Shown here: positions 40,185 through 49,286 of the stretch, piece by piece
How the letters are laid out: each line of letters starts with the position of its first letter
Position numbering within the stretch: position 1 is the first letter of the stretch
Assembly: GCA_963784195.1 (NCBI GenBank)
Contig: CAWARA010000005.1
Span: 12,123 to 76,122, forward strand
DNA length: 64,000 nucleotides
Reading direction: 5' to 3'
Source: CAVQAH01 sp963784195
Lineage (GTDB): Bacteria; Acidobacteriota; Vicinamibacteria; Vicinamibacterales; 2-12-FULL-66-21
Notes under the pieces: generated by a model
Database searches by the model: none
The model's input: only the letters and a program-made list of their open reading frames with translations
Told to the model about the DNA's origin: nothing
Position numbers and translations under genes: made by a program

Positions 40185-42650
40185 ATGGCCAACGTGTTCA
40201 ATGACATCCGCGCTGACGTGTCGTTCGGCTGCCGCATGCTCCTGCAGAAACCCCGGCTTTACCGCCGTGGCCATAGCCGTACTGGCACTTGGTATTGGCG
40301 CCAATGTCACGGTATTCACAATCGCCAATGCGTTTTCTGTTCAAGAACCTGCCATTCGACGACAGTGACCGCATCCTATACATCTCGAACACCCAACGAA
40401 CCAGGCCCGGCACCGTCAGGTCGGTTTCGTATCCGGATTTCATCGAGTTTCGAGACCAGGCGAAGTCCTTTGAGGGACTCGCCGCGTTTTCGAACCGCCC
40501 GTCGATCTGAGCGACGGCAACGGCTTCCCGGAGCACTACCGCTGTCCCAGGATAACGGCCAACGGATTCTCTGTCATGGGACAGAGCCCCGTGCTGGGCC
40601 GGGACTTCGCTCCCGAAGATGAGCAGCCGGGCGCTCAGCCGGTCGTCCTCCTGAGCTACGCGCTTTGGGAGAGCCGCTACAGTCAGGACCCCGCGGTGAT
40701 CGGGAGAACGATCCGCGTCAACGACGCGCCCGCTGTCATTGTCGGCGTGATGCCGCGCGGCGTCACCTTCCCGGGCGCGAGCAATCTGTGGATGCCACTG
40801 GTCCGGACGAGCGAGCTCCAGCGGCGCGACGCTCGGAACCTGACGATATTCGGCCGACTGGCCAGACATGCGACGTTGGGCGCTGCGCGGGCGGAATTGA
40901 GCGCGATTGCCGGCCGGCTGGCCGATGAATACCCGACGACGAACAAAGATGTGGACGTCATGGTCCAGAACTTCAGCGACCGTTTCAACGGCAGCAACAC
41001 GAAGCTGGTGTTCAGGTCTCTGCTCGGAGCGGTCGCATTCGTCCTCCTCATTGCCTGCGCCAATGTCGCCAACCTTCTGCTCGCCCGCGCTGTCGGGCGC
41101 TCCCGGGAGATTTCAATCCGGACAAGCCTCGGGGCGAGTCGCTGGCGCGTTGTCCGTCAACTTCTCGTGGAAAGTTTCCTCCTGTCCACTGCCGCAGCGA
41201 GCACTCGGGTGGCTGCATCGCGGTGTGGGGTGTTCGTGTCTTCGATGCCGCGCTCGTCCCTGCAGTGAAACCGCCCTACATCGATTTCACGATGGACGGC
41301 AGGGTGCTCGCGTTTCTGGCGGCGATTGCGATCGGCGCCGGTATCTTCTGCGGCCTGGCGCCGGTGCTGCAGCTCTCGCGGCTCGATATCAACAGTGCAC
41401 TGAAGGAAGGCAGCAGCGCGGCTGGCTCCAGCAGTCGTACCCGTATTCTGTTCGGATTGCTCGTCGTCACCGAAGTGTCGCTGGCCTTCATCCTGCTGGC
41501 CGGGGCGGGCCTGATGATTCGCAGCCTCCTGAATACGTTCCGGACAGAAATCGGTGTCAATACCAGCACACGTCCTGTCGATGTACCTGAACTTGCGCAG
41601 CACGAAGTATCCGCGCCTCGAGGACCGGATCCTTTTCTACGATCGTCTCAAGGACCGCCTCGGGACGCTTCCCGACATCGAGGTCGCTGAGGTCGCGTCC
41701 GACCTGCCCGCCGAAAGCCCTGACGACTTCACCTACGAAGTCGAGGGTGCGCCGCACCCGGACTCCGGGGACTATCCGCGGGTGAGCGTGCTCGTGATAG
41801 GGAATGACTACTTCCGAGTCGGCCAGGTGAAGGTGAAAGCTGGTCGACAGTTCAACGACACGGACGCGCCCGGTGGCCTGCCGGTGGTGATTGTGAACGA
41901 GCTGTTCGCTCGTCAGTACTGGCCTGGCCAGGAAGCACTCGGCAAACGCCTGCGCCTTTTGCGGTGGCGGCCCGGGGCGCCGAGAGGCACTCCTCCAGCA
42001 CCGGACCCATGGCTCACGGTCGTTGGCCTGGTTCCCGACATCCTGCAGGACGACGAGAGCTTCGTCCTCACGCCACTCCTGTACTTCCCGCAGCATCAGC
42101 GGCCGCAGAGCGGCATGTACATCATGATCCGGACCCGGGTTCCTCCGGCGACGCTTGGTAACGCTATCCGCCAGGAAGTGTCTAGGCACTCGACCAGGAT
42201 CTTGCGGTGCCGAGCCTGCGCACTCTCGAGGAGTCTCTCTGGTTCCGCAACTGGAGGTACCGTGTATTCGGCACCATGTTTGCGGTTTTTGCGGCCATTG
42301 CGCTCCTGCTCGCGACGGTGGGCCTGTACGCCGTTATCGCGCACTCGGTCAGCCGGCGTACCCGCGAGATCGGCGTCCGCATGGCGCTCGGCGCCATGAC
42401 CAGCGACATCCTCGCTCTCGTGTTCAAGCAGGGCCTTTTGCAGATGGCTCTGGGCCTGGGTGTCGGGCTGGCCGTTTCGTTGGGGGTGACCCGGGTCCTG
42501 GAAGCCATTCTGGTCGGCGTGACGCCGGCCGACCCGTTGACGTTTGTGAGCGTCGCGCTGGTGTTGATCGCAGCAGGGGTGCTGGGGTGCGCGATACCCG
42601 CCCGGCGGGCGATCCGTGTAGATCCCGTGGTGGCCTTGCGGAATGAGTAG
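40185..42650 (+). pseudogene. ADOP-type ABC permease (second), multiple frameshifts
   Basis: N-terminus MANVFNDIRADVSFGCRMLL from ATG 40185, then in other frames GFTAVAIAVLALGIGANVTV (40250-40340), NLPFDDSDRILYISNTQRTR (40340-40510), a long piece to 41200 with LIACANVANLLLARAVGRSR, 41223-41570 (FGLLVVTEVSLAFILLAGAG), 41554-42185, and the final FtsX unit 42207-42650 (VSRRTREIGVRMALGAMTSD ... RRAIRVDPVVALRNE). About 820 residues if repaired; six or more indels. Same family as the gene at 6854. It may be unrelated to the glycan genes on either side. Confidence 0.8.
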
Positions 42651-42719
42651 GGCGTCAGGCGGCTTGGTTGCCAGGTCAGCACCCGTGCTACCTTATTGAT
42701 GCCCCCGACCTCTTGACTG

Positions 42720-44038
42720 ATGAATAGCCGACCCCTCGTTGCCAGCGGACGCCCCTGAATTGGCGCCGCTCCTGCTCGTCATGGTCGTGGTGGTATCCGC
42801 GCGAGCTGCCTTTGCGCAGCAGCCGGCGCAACCGTTCCGAACGGACGCAGTTCACGTTTTTCTCGATTGCGACTCCTGCGACGACAGCTACATGCGCACG
42901 GAGGTCACTTTCATCAACTACGTGCGGGACCGGGTTGGAGCGGATGTCCACGTCCTCATCACGACCGAGGGGACAGGCGGCGGCGGCACCCGGTTCCCAC
43001 GCTGAAGTTCATCGGGCTGGGCCGGTTCCAAGGGGCCGGAGCAGACACTTGATCTATTCGTCGCCACAAACCGCCACATCGGACGAACGCCGCAAGGGTC
43101 TGACGGCGGTGTTCAAGCTCGGACTGGTGCGATACGTGGCGGAAACGCCGCTGGCCGATCAACTCAAGGTGACGTTCCAGGCGCCCGCGGGCCCGCAGAC
43201 GGCCGCCGCGGTGGACGACCCGTGGAATTTCTGGGTCTTTCGCATAGGCGCGAGCGGCAACTTCGACGGAGAGGAGTCGAACGAAAGCCTCGGGATGCTG
43301 CGGATCCTTCTCCGTCAACCGGACAACCGACCAGTGGAAGATCAATTTCAACGGCTCGAGCCGTTACAGCGAGGACACGTTCGAGCTCGAAGAAGAGGAC
43401 GGAGGGCACGTTCACCACAACCCAGCGGCAGTCCGAGGGCCGCGTGCTCGTCACGAAGAGCATCAACGATCACTGGTAGTTCGGAGGAACGGCCGTTCTG
43501 CTCGCGTCGACCTTCCAGAACTACGACCTTCGGACCCGGGTCGCGCCCGGGATCCAGTCGACATCTTCCCGTATAGCGAATCGACTCGCCGGATCCTCAC
43601 GCTCTTTTACAGCGTGGGTTACCAGACCGCCGATTACACGGAAGAAACGATCTTCGGCAAGACCGAAGAGCAGCTGCTGGATCACTCGTTCGAGGTGGCG
43701 CTGGCCCTGCGGCAGCCGTGGGCATTACCGCCTGCCGGGTCGGTGGAGGTGCAGCAGAATACTGGGATAGGAGTGACATGTACCGGATCAACGCGTTTGG
43801 CGAACTCGACGTCCGGCTGTTCAAGGGCTTCTCGCTGGAAATGTTCGCGTCCGGCGCTCGTCGTCGCGACCAGTTGTCGCTGCGGCGGGGCTCAGCGACG
43901 ACCGAAGATATCCTGGTTCGCCAGCGCGAGCTGGCCACTGGCTATCAGATCGAGCTCGGGTTCGGCTTCAGTTACTCCTTCGGCTCAGTTTTCAACAACG
44001 TCGTCAATCCACGCTTCCGGAACGTCGGCGGGCTCTGA
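42720..44038 (+). pseudogene. Putative outer-membrane beta-barrel protein, frameshifted
   Basis: Joined fragments give about 430 residues. The N-terminus has a signal peptide (LLLVMVVVVSARAAFAQQ) followed by DAVHVFLDCDSCDDSYMRTE and FINYVRDRVGADVHVLITTE. The middle has LGLVRYVAETPLADQLKVTF and DPWNFWVFRIGASGNFDGEE. The C-terminal piece (43718-44038) has alternating strands (GYQIELGFGFSYSFGSVFNN) and ends GL after NVVNPRFRNVG. This resembles an uncharacterised acidobacterial barrel family; no function is assigned. Frame breaks near 43000, 43310, 43420, 43545 and 43720. Follows the ADOP permease on the same strand. Confidence 0.65.
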
Positions 44039-44139
44039 CGTCCTTCGACTTGCGAGCCCGCTTGCGATCAATTCCGGCCACAGGAAGCCGAAGTCAGCGT
44101 CCGGGGGTCGTGGAACCTTGGAAGTGAGGGAGGGAAGGA

Positions 44140-45895
44140 ATGGGCGCGACGTCCTCGGACTTCGCTCTTCTGCGCAGAGTTCTCGCTGAAACTCAAGGAC
44201 ATCGGCGTCATATCGCCGCGCTCTGAGCACTCGGCCTGCTATCCGGACCGGTGGGTTTACTTGCGCCTGTTCCCTTGAAAATTGTCGTCGATAGCGCGTT
44301 AGGGGGCCATCCGCTGCCGGGTTTTCTGCAATGGGTTTTGCCCGCGGGAACTGCCGCTTCGGCGTCGACGGTGTTAGTGATCGCCATTGTCGTGCTGCTG
44401 ACCGTTGCTTCGATCGGCCAATTACAATCAATCGGAAGCTCGCTGCTACGTGCTTATACCGGCGAACGGATGGTCTTGGCTTTTTGAGCGAAACTCTTTC
44501 GACACGTTCAGCGCCTGTCGATCTCTTATCACGACACGCAGGGCACAGCCGATTCGGTATTCCGAGTGCAAACGGACGCCGCAGCGCTTCGATATGTCCT
44601 CTTCGACGGACTCTTGCCGCTGATGAACTCGATCGTCACCTTGATCTCGATGATCTGATGTGACGATGCGCATCGACAAGGAATTGGCTTTTGTCGCCCT
44701 GGCGATCTCGCCTGTGCTGTTTAGCGTTTCACGGATTTCAAAGCGCAAACTGCGAGTTGGATGGAGAACAGTCCGAAAACTTGAAAACACAAGTTATTCG
44801 GTTGTACAGGAAGTGCTCGGAACGGTACGGGTGGTGAAGGCGTTCGGTCGTGAGGATCACGAGCAAAACCGGTATGTCGTCCACGGCCAAGCAGGTCTGA
44901 AAGCGCGACTCCGGATGACACTCACCGAGGGTCTCTTCACTTTGGCGGTAGGCATGACGACCGCCAGTGGCATGGCCGCTGTTCTCTGGATTGGCGTAGG
45001 CACATTCAATCCGGGGCATTGACTGTGGGTGAGCTGCTCCTCGTGATTGCGTACATTGCGCAACTCTACGATCCCTTGAAAGCGCTCGGCACCAATACCG
45101 CTCGCATGCAAGGCAATCTTACTAGTGTGGAGCGCGTTTTCGCGTTGCTTGATGAACTACCGGAGGTGATTGAACGCCCCCACGCCATACCGATCGTCCG
45201 GGCCAGCGGGGATGTCCGGTTTGAAGATGTGTCGTTTTCCTATGACGGAGACATCGACGTTCTGGATCATGTGTCCTTCACAGTTCCCCCAGGGTCGCGG
45301 GTCGGTATTCAGGGCCAAACTGGTGCGGGTAAAGAGTACACTTATGGGGCTTCTCACGCGGTTTTACGACGTGAACAGAGGGACGGATTCTGCTGGATTT
45401 TAAGCGTAGATGTGAGAGATTACAAACTCGCGGATCTGCGCAATCAATTCGGCATCGTGTTGCAGGATTCCGTCCTTTTTTCAACCACCATCGCTGAAAA
45501 CATTGCCTATGCGCGTCCTGGCGCCACGCAGGACCAGATCATCGAGGCGGCCACGCTCGCCGACGCACACTATTTCATTTCGAATATGCCGAACGGCTAC
45601 CACACAGTGGTTGGTGAGCGCGGCATGCGCCTCTCCGGTGGCGAACGCCAACGCATTGCTCTGGCGAGGGCCTTTTTGAAGGATGCGCCGATCCTGCTGC
45701 TGGACGAGCCAACGAGCTCGGTCGATGAATTCCGCCGAGCTCTCAAAGATGCTCGGAGCGCTCCAACGTCTCATGCGCGGACGCACTACATTTATGATCG
45801 CGCATCGTTTGAGCACTCTCGACTACTGCAATCTTCGCCTGGAGATTCGCGGTAAGGGCGCTTTCGAAGTGAAGGCCATTCCCAAACATGGATAA
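44140..45895 (+). pseudogene. ABC exporter (fused permease-ATPase), multiple frameshifts
   Basis: Starts at ATG 44140 after an AGGGAAGGAA box. Pieces in several frames give the type I exporter order: VGLLAPVPLKIVVDSALGGH, the second TM block (ISYHDTQGTADSVFRVQTDA), SVVQEVLGTVRVVKAFGRED, GELLLVIAYIAQLYDPLKAL; then the ATPase: FEDVSFSYDGDIDVLDHVSF, Walker A GQTGAGKST (broken at the last residues by one extra G), Q-loop LQDSVLFSTT, signature LSGGERQRIALARAF, Walker B ILLLDEPTSSVD, and H-loop FMIAHRLST. At least six indels. It would export a lipid-linked or peptide-like substrate, plausibly the glycan precursor. The phosphotransferase gene starts 5 bp later. Confidence 0.82.
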
Positions 45896-45900
45896 ATAAG

Positions 45901-46854
45901 ATGCTTCACCGCGATATTACGATTCTTCACCGTGAACCTGCAGTGCACATCAGCACCTCGTTCAATGAGATTGTCACCTGCAGGTTCACAGACGGCTCCG
46001 TCCGCCAGCTGCTTTATTAAAACGCGGTGTATCGCATTCAGATCGAAGCCATGGACATCATGGCGGAGTGCCTTACGAAGCCATCATATACCGCTCAGCC
46101 CTAGAACCGCTCGCCACCTCGGCGCCCCGCTGTCATGATGCCGACGTGGACCCTGCCACGGGTGAAACAGTCTTGCTGATCCACTTCATCGAAAACTCGC
46201 GGTGGCTATCGAAGGCCTCCCGGTCAAGCCTCTTCGATGCTGCCCGTTGGATTCGGAACCTTCCATCGATTGAATGAGTCGCGCGTGGAAGCGCTCGATG
46301 CGGCAATCACCCGTTATGACGCTCCCTACTACCTCGGATGGATGGAGCGGACGCTGGAATTTTGGGCCGAGCAAAACCCGTGGCTGACAGCGTTGGCCCA
46401 TCGCTGGCCGGACTTTGTGCGCGAATTGTTGGCCGCGCCGCAGACGCTCGTCCACGGCGAGTACTATCCCAAGAACATTCTGGTTCACGATAGTGTGATC
46501 GTCCCTATTGATTGGGAAACCGCTGCTATAGCCCCAGGCGAGATTGACCTGGTTGCATTGACGGAGCGCTGGTCTCCAGCAATCAAGGAGAATTGTGAGA
46601 TCGAGTATCGCCGAGCCCGTTGGCCGGATGGCTCGCCCGCTACCTCGTCGCGTGTAGAGACCCTCGCTGAAATCTACCTCCAGCTTCGTTGGGTGGGGCA
46701 ACGCAAAGATCTGCTTTCCTCCAAGGAAGTAACTGACAGACTTTGGCCGTCTCCGGCGCTTGTCTGTTCAGACGTGCGTGGTCAGCGAATTAACCGGGAC
46801 AGAGTGGGAATGATGTTGGTTGGAGTGCGTGAACCGGGAGAGACGCGCCGCTAA
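45901..46854 (+). pseudogene. APH-family phosphotransferase, frameshifted
   Basis: Starts at ATG 45901. Early pieces in three frames (MLHRDITILHREPAVHISTS, GVPYEAIIYRSALEPLATSA) cover the N-lobe; the intact part from 46270 to 46854 holds the catalytic loop VHGEYYPKNILVHDS with the proposed Asp replaced by Glu, and IDWETAAIAPGEIDLVAL as the metal-binding Asp motif. This is the aminoglycoside-phosphotransferase fold, used also for sugars and choline. The HGEYYPKN variant (Glu for Asp) is common in carbohydrate-locus relatives. It likely phosphorylates a sugar or carrier in the glycan pathway. Confidence 0.75.
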
Positions 46855-46860
46855 CGATAC

Positions 46861-46912
46861 TGAGCCCGACCGATCCCGCCGCTGCCAAGGCGGCCGCGGA
46901 CGGTCGGGCTCA
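46861..46912 (+). terminator. Strong hairpin after the phosphotransferase gene
   Basis: TGAGCCCGACCG (46861-46872) pairs perfectly with CGGTCGGGCTCA (46901-46912); the interior contains a second short GC stem. It starts 6 bp after the stop codon. No U-tract follows, so it may be a Rho-dependent or structural terminator. Confidence 0.6.
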
Positions 46913-47168
46913 CACCCAGACGACCGGTAACATATCAGAAACAGATGAACGTGGAGCGCGCCATCGCGCTGGCTCGTCATTCAGCAAGTCCCGAACCAGA
47001 ATTCGAGGGATGAATCACACTAGTTCGATCGCGAGATGCATCGAAAACGCGGTGTTTTCTCGTGTGATGAACGGTGGTACCAACGACTTCAAACCATTGG
47101 TCTGTTGGACTGCGGAAAATTGGATTGGCGAGGCCGAGCAAAATCTCGATGGTCTGTGGCCGAGGGGC
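46913..47168. other. Convergent gap, nothing identified
   Basis: About 256 bp between the hairpin and the end of the minus-strand membrane protein. It is somewhat AT-richer. No coding, RNA or repeat signal recognised. It marks the sharp boundary between the frame-broken region and the intact right part of the window. Confidence 0.4.
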
Positions 47169-49286
47169 TCAGTGACGGTGCTCGAGTGAGAGAACTGCGA
47201 TGCCGATCACGACCGCCACGATCGCCACGAACAGAAGCCACGTGCGCTTTGGGTAGCGCATTTCAATCGTCAGGCTCCCGTCTCGCGGCGCGAGCAGTGC
47301 TATCTGTCCATCACTATCGATGAGCGGGATTTGCTGTGCTTCGAACCACGCAGTCCAGGCGGGGTAGAAGTGCGTGCGCAGGAGCACTCGCTCACCGGCG
47401 CGCACCGACTCCAGTTCGACGCGGGCACCAAGCAAGGTGCGTCCGGTGATGCGGCCTCTGCCGTTCGCAACCACGATGTCGCGCGCATCCGAATTCTTGA
47501 ACTCGTAATGCGACCACGGGTCAGCCGACCATCGGCGAATGAACAAAGGATCGGCATCGAAGAACTGACGGGCTGCCCGGCTCCAGACGACCACGTGCTT
47601 GACGCCCCAGCGCGTCAGTTCAGCGTGTACGGCGTCGGGGCTCGTCACGGAGATGGATGCGCCGCGGAACGCACCACCCGCGAGTACCTCGTCGCGCTGC
47701 GGACACCATTGCCACCCGTCCCACATCCCGGCATAGAGACGCAGGCCCGTGAGGCGAGGGACCACGCTCTCGAAGTGTGCGGGCACTGGCGCGGGTTCGA
47801 CGTCGCGCGCGGGATCGGCGTCCATGTCGCGGTGAGGTGTGTTTTCCAGCAGCACGAGCGCGCCATCCAGCCCTCGCAACTGCGCGATCAGGCCCGGCTC
47901 GATTTCTGACGCATCACGAACGTGCGGAACGGGGTGCAGCCAGATCTGCAAGTAGAGAATCGTCAGCGCCGCGATCGACCAGCGCCTCCACGCGTGCTGT
48001 TCGATCAGACCGATGAGTCCGGCGATCGCCACCGGCGTGCACACCGACAGCAAGTGATGCGGGCGAACGAAAAGGTACGCAGTATCCGCGGTCTGCAGGC
48101 GCGTCAGCGCGAATGCGCTCACGGCGACGACCGCGTAATAGCGAGTCCGCCCGCGGCCGCGCCATGCCACGACCAGCAGGAGCGGCAGCAGGACATAGGT
48201 CAGGCCGGTCGAATCGTTGAACCAGCGGCCGGGAAGCCACACCAGCTCGACGTTGTAGAAAATCTTTCGCACGAACGCGAACCAGTCGATCGAGTGGTTC
48301 GGATCGAGGATGACGTTGTTGGCGATGAAATAGTCCGGGTATCGCCAGAGCTCCCATGTCAGGGGCAATACCGCCACCAGTGCACATGTCCCGGCAATCG
48401 CCGCGCGGATCGCGCGCCGCATGTCGCGCGCGAGGACGGCATCGACGAGCAGGAAGAGCCCTGCGTAGATGAAGAAACCGGTATGCGACCAGGCGAGCAG
48501 CGCGAGCGCAACGACCAGCAGCGGCCCGCCCCATCGGCGCTCCGCAGCGGCTGCATGCCCCGCCATCAACGCCATCATCGTCATCGCCACGCCCGCGAGC
48601 GAGTTGGTGTCGCCGCTGCGCAGGAGCAGGTAGGACATCGACATCACGCCGATCGCGGCGAGGCCCGCACCGAGCCTGGCCTGCGACGGATCGGTCTTGT
48701 CGTCGATTCGCAAGTCGATGTAGACGACTGCCGGAATGCTCGAGAACAACAGGACGTGCGTCAGGTGGAAGCCGATCGCATCGCCAAAGGTCAGCATTGG
48801 CAGCAGCGCGACGAGCGTGAGGCTCTGCGTGATGTCAGAGGACGTCTGGTACCCGCCAAGGAAGTTCCAGTTCCAGCCGACCGCCGCGCCTTGCTTCAAC
48901 AGCTCGATCCCGTCGATGGTTGAGAGGTATCGCGTGACCCAATTGTCGAGATATGGAATCCCGCTCCAGTACGCGAGCGGGAACCAGGTGACACACGCGA
49001 AGCCAAGCCCGAGGAAACCAGCAATGAAGACGAGTGTGGCTAACAGCGTGTCCACCCGGCTTTCGACTGGCGGCGCCTTCCGGCGCGGAAGCAATAGCGC
49101 GGCGGTCGCAAGAATGAGAGCCGCTACATAGAAAGGACGCTTCGCACCATGAAGGGAGCTTTCAACCCCGGCGTAGCGCGAGGTCAGGACGAACTGCGAC
49201 CACAGCAGAACGACTGAGATCGCTGCGCACAGCCGGAACGTTCGGTTGGTGAACGGGGGTGACTCCGGAATCGTGGACACCATCAC
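47169..49286 (-). CDS. Large multi-pass membrane protein (YfhO/GT-C-like)
   Basis: Intact 705-residue membrane protein with about twelve helices in residues 20-450 and a C-terminal soluble domain (about 460-670) closed by a last helix (LLFVAIVAVVIGIAVLSL). The periplasmic start GIPYLDNWVTRYLSTIDGIE and the VLLENTPHRDMDADP stretch resemble YfhO-like or other GT-C membrane glycosyltransferase scaffolds, but no catalytic motif is certain. Its ATG overlaps the stop of the sulfatase-TPR gene (ATGA, 49283-49286), so the two are translationally coupled. A role in processing a surface glycan or lipid is inferred from this pairing. Confidence 0.78.
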   Translation of the reverse strand: MMVSTIPESPPFTNRTFRLCAAISVVLLWSQFVLTSRYAGVESSLHGAKRPFYVAALILATAALLLPRRKAPPVESRVDTLLATLVFIAGFLGLGFACVTWFPLAYWSGIPYLDNWVTRYLSTIDGIELLKQGAAVGWNWNFLGGYQTSSDITQSLTLVALLPMLTFGDAIGFHLTHVLLFSSIPAVVYIDLRIDDKTDPSQARLGAGLAAIGVMSMSYLLLRSGDTNSLAGVAMTMMALMAGHAAAAERRWGGPLLVVALALLAWSHTGFFIYAGLFLLVDAVLARDMRRAIRAAIAGTCALVAVLPLTWELWRYPDYFIANNVILDPNHSIDWFAFVRKIFYNVELVWLPGRWFNDSTGLTYVLLPLLLVVAWRGRGRTRYYAVVAVSAFALTRLQTADTAYLFVRPHHLLSVCTPVAIAGLIGLIEQHAWRRWSIAALTILYLQIWLHPVPHVRDASEIEPGLIAQLRGLDGALVLLENTPHRDMDADPARDVEPAPVPAHFESVVPRLTGLRLYAGMWDGWQWCPQRDEVLAGGAFRGASISVTSPDAVHAELTRWGVKHVVVWSRAARQFFDADPLFIRRWSADPWSHYEFKNSDARDIVVANGRGRITGRTLLGARVELESVRAGERVLLRTHFYPAWTAWFEAQQIPLIDSDGQIALLAPRDGSLTIEMRYPKRTWLLFVAIVAVVIGIAVLSLEHRH

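Noticed and set aside
24227..46854. Programmed frameshifting as the cause of the many frame breaks
   Set aside because: Breaks occur in unrelated families, at different sites in paralogues, in both directions and without slippery heptamers; decay or sequence error explains them better.
30505..46912. Mobile genomic island with integrase or attachment sites
   Set aside because: No integrase, transposase, tRNA or flanking direct repeat was found; accessory character is inferred only from gene content and frame breaks.
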